Positions 39,012 to 47,870 of a stretch of DNA of 64,000 nucleotides are shown piece by piece. Each line of letters starts with the position of its first letter. The first letter of the stretch is position 1. The stretch covers positions 248,001-312,000 of the forward strand of contig NZ_JAAMQU010000004.1 of NCBI RefSeq assembly GCF_013522925.1, read 5' to 3'. This DNA comes from Pseudomonas japonica (lineage in GTDB: Bacteria; Pseudomonadota; Gammaproteobacteria; Pseudomonadales; Pseudomonadaceae). The translations under genes were made by a program, and so were the position numbers. The notes under the pieces were generated by a model, which was given only the letters and a program-made list of their open reading frames with translations, ran no database searches and was not told the origin of the DNA.

Positions 39012-41779
39012 GCCAGGCAGATCAGCAGTCGGCCAGTAAGAGGGACATTCAGGAGCCGCCGCTTCCTGCGCCTTGGCATGCGCAGGATCCAGGCGAGGTC
39101 AGCGCCAGGCTGGTAACCGACCTCAATGAAGGCCTGAGCACGCCACACGCCGTTGCAAGGTTGGAACAATACGGCCCCAATACGCTGCCCGGCCAGGGGA
39201 CGACACCTTTGCTGGTGTTATTCGCCCAGCAGTTCAAGAGCCTGGTTGTCGTATTGCTCATCACGGCGGCCACGGTCTCGTGGGCCATGGGAGATATCGT
39301 CGAGGGCGGTGCCGTCGCGATAGTCGTGGTGTTCAACGGCTTGATTGGCTTTTTCACTCAATGGAAAGCGCGCTCCACCTTGGACGCCCTTCGGGATCTT
39401 CAGGTGCCCGTGGCGCGGGTGATACGCGACGGACAGGAACAAAGCCTTCCTGCTTCGACGCTTGTCCCGGGGGACCTTGTGGTCCTCACGGAGGGGGACA
39501 AGGTTCCTGCCGACGGACGTATCGTGGCCAGCAACCGGTTGACTATCGAGGAGGCCACCCTGACGGGTGAATCTGTCCCCTCCTCCAAGCAAAGCACCGT
39601 GCAATTGGCACTGCGCACCCCGCTGGGTGATCGCTGCAACATGGCCTACCTGGGGACCATCGTGCTGCAGGGCCGCGGACAGATGCTGATTACCGAAACC
39701 GCCAGCTTCACTGAGATGGGCCGTATCGGCGCGCTCATGAAGTCCGCGGAGGATCGACCTACGCCCCTGCAACTGCAACTGGATCAACTGGGCAAGCTCT
39801 TGGTATTGGTGGTATTGGGCATCTGCTCGCTTGTTGCCCTGGGTGGATGGCTCAGAGGCTATGACGCCCTGTATGTGCTAGAAGTGGCCATTGCCTTGGC
39901 TATTGCCGCAGTGCCGGAAGGCCTGCCCGCTGTCGCTACCATGACACTGGCCATCGGCATGCAACGCATGGCAAAGCGCGGCGCGGTGCTCAAGCGCCTG
40001 GACGCGGTGGAGACCTTAGGCGCCACAACGGTCATTTGCACAGACAAAACCGGCACCCTGACGCGGAACGAAATGACCGTGACAACGCTCGTTTCCCATG
40101 CGGGCCAATGGTCATTTACTGCGCAGGGCGACCAGGCTCGGCTGGACGGTGGCGAACATAGCCTGCCGTTTGCTGAAGCCGCCCACCATCCCGAGTTGAA
40201 CAAGGCCCTGCAGGTGGCGCTGCTGTGCAATGACGCGGCCGTCTACGAAAGCCACGGCCAGCTTTTAGCATCGGGAGACCCTACCGAGGGGGCGCTGCTG
40301 CTTTGGGCAGAACGCAGCAAGATAGGCCCCCAAGCCGCTAGAGCAACCCTTCCCCGTGTGGCCGAGATACCGTTTTCCAGCGACTACAAGTACATGGCCA
40401 CCGTCCATAAGACCGCGTGCAACCAGCGGCTTGTCTGCGTCAAAGGCTCGCCCGGTACGCTACTGGCCCTTTGCGGGTGGCAATTTACAGCTTCGGGTAT
40501 CGCGCTTCTGGGTCATAGGGAGCGGGCGCGATGGGAGCAGACCAACGTGCACTTGGCACAGACAGGCCTTAGGGTATTAGGCTTGGCCTATACCGAACGG
40601 GCAGCGAACATAGTGGCGACTGAAGAAAGGCCAGGGCCTATCGAGGGCTTGATCTTCGTAGGCTTGGTCGGGATGACCGACCCTTTACGCGACGAGGCCA
40701 AACCGGCGATCCAGACGTGTAGTGATGCAGGAATCCGCATCCTCATGATGACTGGCGATCAGCAGCCCACCGCCGCTCGGATTGCTACCCAATTGGGAAT
40801 GGTCTCAGCCGAAGATGCTGGAGCGCGGACCATTCATGCAAAGGACTTGGACGAGCTGGATCCAGAAGGATGGCGCAGCGTCCTGGGTCGCGCTTCGGTA
40901 TTTGCTCGAGTGTCGGCATTGCACAAGTTGCGGATCGTCGAAAATCTCCAGACCCAAGGTGCCATAGTGGCCGTGACGGGCGACGGGATAAATGACGCGC
41001 CAGCCTTGAAACGAGCGGATATCGGCGTAGCCATGGGACAGAAAGGTTGTGAGTTGGCCAAGGAAGCGGCGGATATGGTCATTACCGATGATAACTTCGC
41101 AACGATTGTCGGCGCGGTTGAACAGGGCCGCATCGTTTACGCCAATATCAGCCGCTTTGTTCATTACCTGTTTTCCTGCAACCTGGCCGAAATACTGTTG
41201 GTAAGCGCTACGCTGGCCCTTGGCTGGCCGTTGCCGCTGCTGGCGTTGCAACTGCTATGGCTGAACATGTTCACGGATATCTTTCCGGCACTTGCGCTCG
41301 CGCTTGAACCCGCAGCACCCGGCGTCATGCGCCTCAAGCCGCGGAACCCCGCGGAGCCTCTGGTAACCCCGGCCTTTGCCTGGCTTATCATCTGGCAGGC
41401 AGTGGTATTGGCAAGCGCTGCGCTGGTGGCCTTTGGTTCGGCGCTGGCGCTCTATGGTGCCGATGCCGAGGGCCTCTCCCACGCCATGACCATCGCCTTC
41501 ACTACATTAGCCCTGGTGCAGATTGTGCACACGTTCAATGCTCGATCACGCACGCGATCTGCCTTCGGTTTGTCGAGCATCAACCTGTGGCTTTGGAGCG
41601 CCGTCATAGGCTGCACGCTGATGCAGATCGCCGCAGTTTATGTGCCTGCTCTACAGCAGTTTTTGCGCACGGTTGCGCTCAATATGCAGGATTGGTTACT
41701 GATTGCCGTTTGCGCCGGGTATCCGATTGCTGTCATAGAAACGGTGAAGCTGGCTCAACACCACAGGCGGACACGCTGA
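39008..41779 (+). CDS. Cation-transporting P-type ATPase (P2-type, Ca/Mg/Na-like)
   Basis: This 923-residue protein starts at GTG 39008, overlapping the usp stop by four bases. It has an N-terminal cation-ATPase domain (residues 30-75) and an actuator TLTGESVPSSK. TM4 has AAVPEGLPAVATMTLA. The phosphorylated aspartate is D346 in VICTDKTGTLT. The nucleotide-domain motif VCVKGSPG, the hinge TGDGINDAPALKRADIGVAMG and four C-terminal TM helices complete it. PEGLP and overall length place it with PacL/SERCA-like pumps; the ion is not certain. Coupled synthesis with a Usp suggests ion homeostasis during energy stress. Confidence 0.93.
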   Translation: MSQADQQSASKRDIQEPPLPAPWHAQDPGEVSARLVTDLNEGLSTPHAVARLEQYGPNTLPGQGTTPLLVLFAQQFKSLVVVLLITAATVSWAMGDIVEGGAVAIVVVFNGLIGFFTQWKARSTLDALRDLQVPVARVIRDGQEQSLPASTLVPGDLVVLTEGDKVPADGRIVASNRLTIEEATLTGESVPSSKQSTVQLALRTPLGDRCNMAYLGTIVLQGRGQMLITETASFTEMGRIGALMKSAEDRPTPLQLQLDQLGKLLVLVVLGICSLVALGGWLRGYDALYVLEVAIALAIAAVPEGLPAVATMTLAIGMQRMAKRGAVLKRLDAVETLGATTVICTDKTGTLTRNEMTVTTLVSHAGQWSFTAQGDQARLDGGEHSLPFAEAAHHPELNKALQVALLCNDAAVYESHGQLLASGDPTEGALLLWAERSKIGPQAARATLPRVAEIPFSSDYKYMATVHKTACNQRLVCVKGSPGTLLALCGWQFTASGIALLGHRERARWEQTNVHLAQTGLRVLGLAYTERAANIVATEERPGPIEGLIFVGLVGMTDPLRDEAKPAIQTCSDAGIRILMMTGDQQPTAARIATQLGMVSAEDAGARTIHAKDLDELDPEGWRSVLGRASVFARVSALHKLRIVENLQTQGAIVAVTGDGINDAPALKRADIGVAMGQKGCELAKEAADMVITDDNFATIVGAVEQGRIVYANISRFVHYLFSCNLAEILLVSATLALGWPLPLLALQLLWLNMFTDIFPALALALEPAAPGVMRLKPRNPAEPLVTPAFAWLIIWQAVVLASAALVAFGSALALYGADAEGLSHAMTIAFTTLALVQIVHTFNARSRTRSAFGLSSINLWLWSAVIGCTLMQIAAVYVPALQQFLRTVALNMQDWLLIAVCAGYPIAVIETVKLAQHHRRTR

Positions 41780-41827
41780 CCTTGTAAACGCATGTTTGTC
41801 GCCTTGTGCAGTCACTGCATATCCCAG

Positions 41828-41975
41828 TCCTCAACCCTGCCTGGCGGGCAGCCGCCTCTTCAGAACTCAGCCCATCGGCTGAACTCTGGAAGGTCCGCCA
41901 CAAAGTTTTGATGGGTACAGACCAATACGCCTCCTCGCCGCCACTCGCTGCGTTGGGTACTTCACTAGACTTCAT
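41828..41975 (-). pseudogene. N-terminal remnant of a second P-type ATPase gene
   Basis: The ATG at 41975 overlaps the phosphoketolase stop (ATGA), as in an intact operon. About 49 residues read AYWSVPIKTLWRTFQSSADG and then LSSEEAAARQAGLR, the cation-ATPase N-terminal domain pattern. Similarity then stops, and the frame runs antisense into the tail of the plus-strand ATPase gene until 41733. The rest of this ATPase gene is missing. The plus-strand pump is a different gene, with its own intact N-terminus. Confidence 0.7.
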
Positions 41976-44353
41976 GGCTGACCTCGAGTGTCCCTCGCTG
42001 TCCAGCGCCAGCCTTCGATTTCGGGCATGTCGCAGCCGTGCTCGGCTATGTAGTGGGAGTGACGCTGCAGGGCAGCCCAGTACCAGTCTCGAGCCTGCTC
42101 CACAGTTACTCCGGTGGCGTACACCCGCTCGATGGCATCGAGCGCTAGCCGGAAGCGGTCCAGCTCGTTGAGCACGGCCATGTCGAACGGAGTCGTTGTG
42201 GTACCTTCCTCCTGGTAGCCATGGACATGGAAGTTCTGAGCATTAGGCCTGCGGTGAATCAGCCGATGCACCAACGTGGGATAACCGTGAAAAGCAAAGA
42301 TAACGGGTTGATGTCGCGTGAACAGCGACTCAAATGCGGCATCGTCCAATCCGTGAGGATGTTCATGGCGGCCCTGAAGCACCATCAGGTCCACTACATT
42401 GACGACCCGGATCCGCAAGCCGGGCGCCTGCTGGCGTAGGAGCGTCACGGCGGCCAAGGTTTCCAATGTGGGTACGTCGCCGGCACACGCCATCACCACA
42501 TCAGGTTCCAGGTGCCCATTGCTTGCCCACTCCCACACGCTGGCCCCTGCCATGCAATGCATGACCGCCGCATCCATGCCTAACCACTGCCACTCCGGCT
42601 GCTTGCCTGCGACTATGACATTGATCATGTTGCGGCTACGCAGGCAATGGGAGGCGACAGCCAACAAGCAATTGGCATCCGGCGGCAGGTAAAGCCGAGC
42701 CACGTCCGCTTTCTTGCTGGCGACATGATCAAGAAAGCCGGGGTCCTGGTGGGAGAAACCATTGTGGTCCTGTCGCCACAAATGAGACGTGAGCAGGTAA
42801 TTGAGCGAAGCCACAGGCACGCGCCAAGGCACTTCATTACAGCCCTTCAGCCACTTGGCGTGCTGGTTGACCATGGAATCGACAATAGGAATGAAGGCCT
42901 CGTAGCAGGCAAATAAGCCATGCCGCCCTGTCAGCAGGTACCCCTCCAGCCAGCCTTGGCACAAGTGCTCGCTGAGCACTTCCATCACCCGCCCTTCTGG
43001 ATACAGATGTATATCCTGCTCCTGTATCGAGCCCATCCACTGTTTGTCCGTCACTTCAAACACGGCGTCGAGCCGGTTGGAAGCCGTTTCGTCAGGGCCA
43101 AACAACCGGAAATTACTATCTCCCTCGTTCAGGACCATCACCTCAGCCAGAAAGCGGCCTAGCCTCACGGTGGCCTGATCACGAGCTTCGCCAGGGTGTC
43201 TGACAGTGAGCGCATGCGTATGAAGGCTTGGCATTGCCAGCGGCTTGAGCAACGTGCCGCCATTGGCACAGGGATTTGCGCTCATACGGTGATGGCCGGT
43301 TGGAGCAAGCTCCGCCAATTCCGGCCATAGCCGACCGTTGTGGTCAAACAGCTCCTTGGGCCGGTAGCTCAGCAACCATCGCTCCAATTGCGCCAAGTGC
43401 TCAGGTTCATCAAGGCGAGACAAGGGCACCTGATGGGCCCGCCAAGTCCCTTCCACCTGCAGTCCATCAACCACCGCAGGGCCTGTCCAGCCCTTCGGGG
43501 TGGTCAGTACCAGCATCGGCCATCTGGGCCGGTCAGGCTGCTTGTCCGCGCAGGACCGCGCCCGATCCTGAATATCCTTGATCCGCAACAATATCGCGTC
43601 CAGGGTCGATGCCAGTTGCCGATGAACCAATGCGGGATCGCTCCCCGAGACAAAGTGCGGCTCGTAACCATAGCCACGCATCAGATGGCCCAGTTCCTCA
43701 TGGCTGATACGGCTCAGTAGGCTAGGATTTGCGATTTTGTAGCCATTAAGATGGAGGATAGGCAAGACCGCGCCATCGCTCACCGGATTCAGGAACTTGT
43801 TAGAGTGCCAGCTGGTTGCCAGCGCGGCAGTTTCCGCCTCACCGTCACCGATGACACACGTCACAAGGAGGTCCGGATTGTCCAGCGCAGCGCCATAAGC
43901 GTGGGCGAGGGAATAGCCCAACTCACCGCCCTCATGGATGGAGCCCGGTGTTTGTGGGCCAACATGGCTAGGAATGCCGTAGGGCCAGGAGAACTGCCTG
44001 AACAAGCGGTATAAACCGTGCCGGTTCTGCTCGATGGCTGGGTAGCGCTCGCTATAGCTACCTTCCAGATAAGCATTGGCTACCAGGCCTGGCCCGCCAT
44101 GGCCGGGACCTACCACCTGGATCATGTTCAGGCCATGCGCCTTGATCAGTCTATTGAGGTGCACATACAGCAGATTCAAGCCCGGCGTGGTACCCCAATG
44201 CCCGAGCAAGCGCGGCTTGACGTGAGCAAGGCTCAGCGGCTCATCCAACAAAGGGTTGTCTTGCAGGTAGATTTGCCCGACCGAAAGATAATTTGCAGCG
44301 CGCCAATAGGCGTCCATTTTGGTCAACAGGTCCAAGCTCAACACATCACTCAT
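41972..44353 (-). CDS. xfp: Xylulose-5-phosphate/fructose-6-phosphate phosphoketolase
   Basis: This protein has 793 residues from ATG 44353 (GGAG upstream). It is a ThDP enzyme cleaving xylulose-5-P or fructose-6-P with phosphate to acetyl phosphate plus glyceraldehyde-3-P or erythrose-4-P. Family motifs are [13 protein letters not shown] near residue 52, [14 protein letters not shown] for ThDP/Mg binding, [11 protein letters not shown] and [15 protein letters not shown]. Length is normal. It lies 35 bases downstream of the carbamate kinase gene. Acetyl phosphate could yield ATP via acetate kinase, which is not in the window. Confidence 0.95.
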   Translation of the reverse strand: MSDVLSLDLLTKMDAYWRAANYLSVGQIYLQDNPLLDEPLSLAHVKPRLLGHWGTTPGLNLLYVHLNRLIKAHGLNMIQVVGPGHGGPGLVANAYLEGSYSERYPAIEQNRHGLYRLFRQFSWPYGIPSHVGPQTPGSIHEGGELGYSLAHAYGAALDNPDLLVTCVIGDGEAETAALATSWHSNKFLNPVSDGAVLPILHLNGYKIANPSLLSRISHEELGHLMRGYGYEPHFVSGSDPALVHRQLASTLDAILLRIKDIQDRARSCADKQPDRPRWPMLVLTTPKGWTGPAVVDGLQVEGTWRAHQVPLSRLDEPEHLAQLERWLLSYRPKELFDHNGRLWPELAELAPTGHHRMSANPCANGGTLLKPLAMPSLHTHALTVRHPGEARDQATVRLGRFLAEVMVLNEGDSNFRLFGPDETASNRLDAVFEVTDKQWMGSIQEQDIHLYPEGRVMEVLSEHLCQGWLEGYLLTGRHGLFACYEAFIPIVDSMVNQHAKWLKGCNEVPWRVPVASLNYLLTSHLWRQDHNGFSHQDPGFLDHVASKKADVARLYLPPDANCLLAVASHCLRSRNMINVIVAGKQPEWQWLGMDAAVMHCMAGASVWEWASNGHLEPDVVMACAGDVPTLETLAAVTLLRQQAPGLRIRVVNVVDLMVLQGRHEHPHGLDDAAFESLFTRHQPVIFAFHGYPTLVHRLIHRRPNAQNFHVHGYQEEGTTTTPFDMAVLNELDRFRLALDAIERVYATGVTVEQARDWYWAALQRHSHYIAEHGCDMPEIEGWRWTARDTRGQP

Positions 44354-44388
44354 GGCGGGTGCTCCTGTGGGTAGGCATACGCAGGTTT

Positions 44389-45324
44389 CTATCGATCGAG
44401 GCTGCCTGCATCCGCTTGTGCAGCGAGGCTCACACGTGTACCCGCGCAACCCGAGACCAGCTGTTCGATTTCCGAAATCGAGCCAATAACGGCGGTTTTA
44501 CCGCACCGGGCGAATTGGCACGCGGCTTGAACCTTCGGCGCCATGGATCCGGCGGCGAACGGCAACCGCTCCAGCCGCTGCGGGTGGATAGGGCCGATGG
44601 CCACCGCGCTGGGTGTACCCCAGTCGGTATAAACGTTGCTCACATCGGTGGCTAAAATCAGCAGGTCAGCGTCCAGTTGCGAAGCCAGCAAGGCGGAGCA
44701 GCGGTCCTTGTCCACGACGGCCTGCACGCCGCTGAGTCGCCCTTCGAGGTCGCGTATTACCGGGATACCCCCACCACCGGCGCATATCACTATGCAGCCT
44801 TCGCTCAATAGCCAGCGTATGGGGCGCAGTTCAGGGATTTCGGTGGGTGTCGGGCTGGCGACCACGCGTCGGTAGCCATTGCCATCCGGCGCGATAACCC
44901 AGTGCTTCACTGTCGCCAAGCGCTGCGCTTCAGGTAGCGAGTACACCGCGCCGATAGGCTTGTCAGGCTGCTGAAACGCCGGATCGCCACTCTCCACCAG
45001 CACTCGGGTGAGTAACGTGGCGCACGGCCGAGTGGCCTTGAGTTCATTACCTAGCGCCTGCTCGATAAGGTAGCCAAGCATGCCATCGGTCAGGGCGCCG
45101 AGCAGGTCAAGGCTGTAACCATCCAAGCCATCGATGCCTTCGGTTTGGGTCGCCAGGAGTCCAATCTGCGGGCCGTTACCATAGGTGATCACGAGCTCAT
45201 GGTCGGCAACGATGGTAGCGATGCGCGCCATTGCCTGCTGAACATTGGCTTGTTGGGCAGGAAGGCTGATGGGCTGCCCTCGCCGAAGCAGCGCATTCCC
45301 ACCAAGGGCGATCAGAATTCGCAT
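44389..45324 (-). CDS. arcC: Carbamate kinase
   Basis: This protein has 311 residues from ATG 45324 (an adjacent ATG at 45327 is equally usable; AAGGA precedes both). Motifs are [11 protein letters not shown] at the N-terminus, [24 protein letters not shown] and [14 protein letters not shown]. It makes ATP from carbamoyl phosphate and ADP. No arcA, arcB or arcD is present, so it is not the arginine deiminase operon copy. Its partner here is phosphoketolase. A weak Anr-like site lies 74 bases upstream. Confidence 0.95.
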   Translation of the reverse strand: MRILIALGGNALLRRGQPISLPAQQANVQQAMARIATIVADHELVITYGNGPQIGLLATQTEGIDGLDGYSLDLLGALTDGMLGYLIEQALGNELKATRPCATLLTRVLVESGDPAFQQPDKPIGAVYSLPEAQRLATVKHWVIAPDGNGYRRVVASPTPTEIPELRPIRWLLSEGCIVICAGGGGIPVIRDLEGRLSGVQAVVDKDRCSALLASQLDADLLILATDVSNVYTDWGTPSAVAIGPIHPQRLERLPFAAGSMAPKVQAACQFARCGKTAVIGSISEIEQLVSGCAGTRVSLAAQADAGSLDR

Positions 45325-45397
45325 CATCGCTTTCCTTGTATGGCCCACGGAGACCCGTGAAGGCTCAAGGACTTTAGCGTTCAACCTAGAGGCGAAC

Positions 45398-45411
45398 TTA
45401 ATCCAGATCAG
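45398..45411. promoter_or_regulatory. Weak Anr-like site upstream of arcC-xfp
   Basis: TTAATccagATCAG has two mismatches to TTGAT-N4-ATCAA but correct spacing, 74 bases before the arcC start. It is the only candidate in this gap. Confidence 0.4.
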
Positions 45412-45518
45412 AAAAGCTTTCGATGCTTACTGGGCTACGCGAATCGCTTTCATCCTTCACCGCGACTTGGTGCGCTAGCAAGGGAGTCAGCGTCAGGCAT
45501 TGGACGGAATTCAGGGTA

Positions 45519-45923
45519 CTAGGCGCGACGCGCATCCAGGCTGAAACGCCCGGCGCCGAAGGCGGCGACCTGCAGCAACCCGCCCGCCATGGCCGGGTTC
45601 TTGAAGAAGTTGATGAACTGGTTCTGGTCGCTCAGCTAATTGTGGAACGCGAGCGCGGTGGCCACGCTGAAGACGGCAAGCCCGGCTGCTACCAGACGTG
45701 TGCAATATCCCAGGATCAGGGCGATGCTACCGACCGCTTCAACCAAAATGGCAATCGCCAATGGCAGCGTGGGGAATGGCAGGCCGACCGATTCGATGTA
45801 GCCGATCATGCCAGCCGGCGCGCTGAGCTTACTGATGCCAGAGGGCAGAAAACTGGCACTCAACAGAACACGGCCTGTTAGCGCAGCCGAGGCGGAAAGC
45901 GTGCCGGTCGTGAGGGTGTTCTA
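45519..45923 (-). pseudogene. Broken DoxX-family membrane protein gene
   Basis: The reading frame gives NTLTTGTLSASAALTGRVLL, SASFLPSGISKLSAPAGMIG and a TM-rich DoxX body. Two lesions are visible. At the start, family members begin ATG-AAC-ACC; here the bases read AT-A-G-AAC-ACC, so one inserted A destroys the start and leaves TAG in frame (45921-45923). Inside, TAG at 45636-45638 interrupts ALAFHN*LSDQNQFINFFKN. After it, the natural C-terminus (GRFSLDARRA, stop at 45519) is intact. DoxX proteins are membrane partners in thiol/quinone stress. Confidence 0.85.
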
Positions 45924-45927
45924 TGCT

Positions 45928-46015
45928 GATCCAGCGATCTTCTCCATATGTGGAAGGGCTCGTTCGCGGCTTCGGTACCTGCAGACAGTACGCGGGTTCG
46001 AAGCGGGGTGGATAG
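45928..46015 (+). pseudogene. 3' remnant of a GlxA-type AraC regulator gene
   Basis: The bases around 45928-45950 match the coding sequence for DRRHM in the intact GlxA-type gene at 51502. After a frame change, EGLVRGFGTCRQYAGSKRGG and TAG align with its C-terminal end REVFIRGFGVPPQAIRRDAR. Only about 28 codons remain. It lies divergent to the broken doxX, which suggests a lost regulator-doxX pair. Confidence 0.6.
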
Positions 46016-46145
46016 TGAGATCGGGCGTTATGTTGAATCCTGTCGGGGTATTGCAGGGGGCTCGGGAAAGTCTGCATCTGCCCCATTTCGGCCACTGATC
46101 ATGAAACCCGCGAACGGGTATCGCTGCTCATTCGCGGGCTCGACC

Positions 46146-46691
46146 CTATGCGGATGGCGAAACCATCCCGATCTGTTGCATAAACGTCAGGTTGTCTTCC
46201 AGGTGCCAGTTTTCAGCAATGCGGCCCTTCTCTATTCGGTAGATGTCGGTTGCTATGAAGTTTACAGCCTGCCCTTTTCCATGGGCGCCGTTGAAGGTGC
46301 CGGTGAAGTGCCCTGTGAACCGCAAATGTGAGATTACTCGATCGCTACTCAGGATCATCTGCTGAACCTCACACTTCAAGTCAGGGACGGCGGCGCGAAA
46401 CGATCTGGAGGCTGCCAGTGCTCCCGCCACGCCGGGTAAGCGACCAGAAGGTAGTGTCCGATCCACAAAGTCAGGCGAAAGCGCATTGGTAGCCAAGGCC
46501 TCGTCGCCGCTTGACCAAAAGGTGGCGTAGCGGCGCGCTGGTAGGATTCTCTCCTTTACCTGCGCTGTGGTTAATGCTCGATCGGCAATAAGAACATTGG
46601 GCTCAATCAACGTTGGCTCAGCAGCTATGGCAGTCGTTGTAGCAGTAGCCAAGGCAAAAGCAACCACAATTCCCGACAGGGTTCTGTGCAT
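46146..46691 (-). CDS. Secreted SnoaL-like ester cyclase family protein
   Basis: This protein has 181 residues from ATG 46691 with GGAG upstream. The signal peptide is SGIVVAFALATATTTAIAA. The mature part is a SnoaL/NTF2-like fold with the family pattern FWSSGDEALATNALSPDFVD, GVAGALAASRSFRAAVPDL and a C-terminal YRIEKGRIAENWHLEDN. The substrate is unknown. It is divergent from the LysR gene at 46894, which carries a repeat motif just before its start. Confidence 0.87.
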   Translation of the reverse strand: MHRTLSGIVVAFALATATTTAIAAEPTLIEPNVLIADRALTTAQVKERILPARRYATFWSSGDEALATNALSPDFVDRTLPSGRLPGVAGALAASRSFRAAVPDLKCEVQQMILSSDRVISHLRFTGHFTGTFNGAHGKGQAVNFIATDIYRIEKGRIAENWHLEDNLTFMQQIGMVSPSA

Positions 46692-46863
46692 GTGAGTTCT
46701 CCATTGCTGTAGTGATATTGATGGGGATTGTGCATTGCGTGACTGCCTCCAGAACGCGTGCAACCAGGTGTCCAGGCGATCAAAAGTGCGGTAGCAACCA
46801 CGGCTTAGAAGCGAAACGCGAGCCCACTCTGCGCTACCCTCATTTCGAGAAAAAGACGCAAAA

Positions 46864-46884
46864 TTCACTAATACTTTCACTCAT
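46864..46884. repeat. Direct-repeat operator candidate at the LysR start
   Basis: TTCACTAAT (46864-46872), ACT, TTCACTCAT (46876-46884) form a 9-bp direct repeat with 12-bp period, 10 bases before the LysR ATG. A 20-of-23 match occurs at 56701-56723 upstream of an alcohol dehydrogenase. Autoregulation by the LysR protein is plausible. Confidence 0.55.
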
Positions 46885-46893
46885 GGAGTGCAA

Positions 46894-47802
46894 ATGGTTC
46901 GTTTCGAAGACCTACAATTGTTCGTACGCACTGCTGCGCTGGGAAGCTTCTCCAACGTTGCTCGGGAAGTTGGGCTTCTCCCGGGCCAGGTCGCGGCTGC
47001 GGTGAAGCGTCTTGAACGTGATGTGGATGTTCGTCTGTTTGCTCGTTCCACGCGCAGCCTGCGCCTGACTGCAGAGGGTGAGCAGTACCTGCCGTTTGCT
47101 CGTGAGGTGCTGGAGACGCTGCAGGAAGGCCAGGACCGAGTGCGTCGGGAAAGTACCCAACTGCAAGGCGTACTGCAGATTTCTGCACCTTCGGATCTGG
47201 GACGTAACCTGCTGTTGCCCTGGATATCGGAGTTTCGCAGTCAGCACCCTGCCCTTAACCTACGCTTGCTGATCTCCGATCAGGTAGCCGATGTGTTTCG
47301 TGATCCGGTCGACGTCGCGCTACGTTATGGCGTGTTCGACGACGCAAGCTATGTAGCCTTGCCACTTGCGCCTTGGAACCATCGCGTCCTGGTGGCGGCG
47401 CCTGCGTATCTGGCGCGTAATGGCAGGCCTGAGGTACCGGCCGACTTGCGTCGGCACGCCTGCCTGCTCTACCCGCTCAATGGGCGCGTGTATGACCGCT
47501 GGCGGCTGGGTAAGCAAACGGTGGAAGTTGCTGGCGCCTTGTTCAGCAGTGATGCGGAGATCGTGCGGCGCTGGGCTGTTGCGGGCGAAGGCGTTGCCTA
47601 CAAATCCTGGCTGGATGTACACGACGATATCGAAATGGGACGGTTGGAGGTCCTGCTGCCCGGCTATGCGACCGAGCCCACACCGTTGAACCTGGTGTGC
47701 CCTCATCGCAAGCAGTATTCGCCGGCAGTGCAAGCGTTGCATGGCATGCTGCGTAGTCGTCTTGATACCTTGCAAGCGAGGTTTCCAACAATGCCTGCGT
47801 GA
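46894..47802 (+). CDS. LysR-family transcriptional regulator
   Basis: This protein has 302 residues from ATG 46894 with GGAG five bases upstream; a GTG two codons earlier is possible. The HTH region is FVRTAALGSFSNVAREVGLL, AAVKRLERDVDVRLFARSTR, followed by a normal effector domain with LQGVLQISAPSDLGRNLLL. The type resembles regulators of quinone or aldehyde reductases. It is divergent from the SnoaL-like gene and shares an upstream motif with the alcohol dehydrogenase at 55610. Confidence 0.93.
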   Translation: MVRFEDLQLFVRTAALGSFSNVAREVGLLPGQVAAAVKRLERDVDVRLFARSTRSLRLTAEGEQYLPFAREVLETLQEGQDRVRRESTQLQGVLQISAPSDLGRNLLLPWISEFRSQHPALNLRLLISDQVADVFRDPVDVALRYGVFDDASYVALPLAPWNHRVLVAAPAYLARNGRPEVPADLRRHACLLYPLNGRVYDRWRLGKQTVEVAGALFSSDAEIVRRWAVAGEGVAYKSWLDVHDDIEMGRLEVLLPGYATEPTPLNLVCPHRKQYSPAVQALHGMLRSRLDTLQARFPTMPA

Positions 47803-47870
47803 TGCGGCGAGAACTGGCAAGTTTGTCCTCGAATAGCCAGCACTCATCCGCATATAGCGGCTCTGCTTGG

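Noticed and set aside
44389..45324. Arginine deiminase (arcDABC) operon
   Set aside because: Only the carbamate kinase is present; arcA, arcB and arcD are absent, and the neighbour is phosphoketolase.
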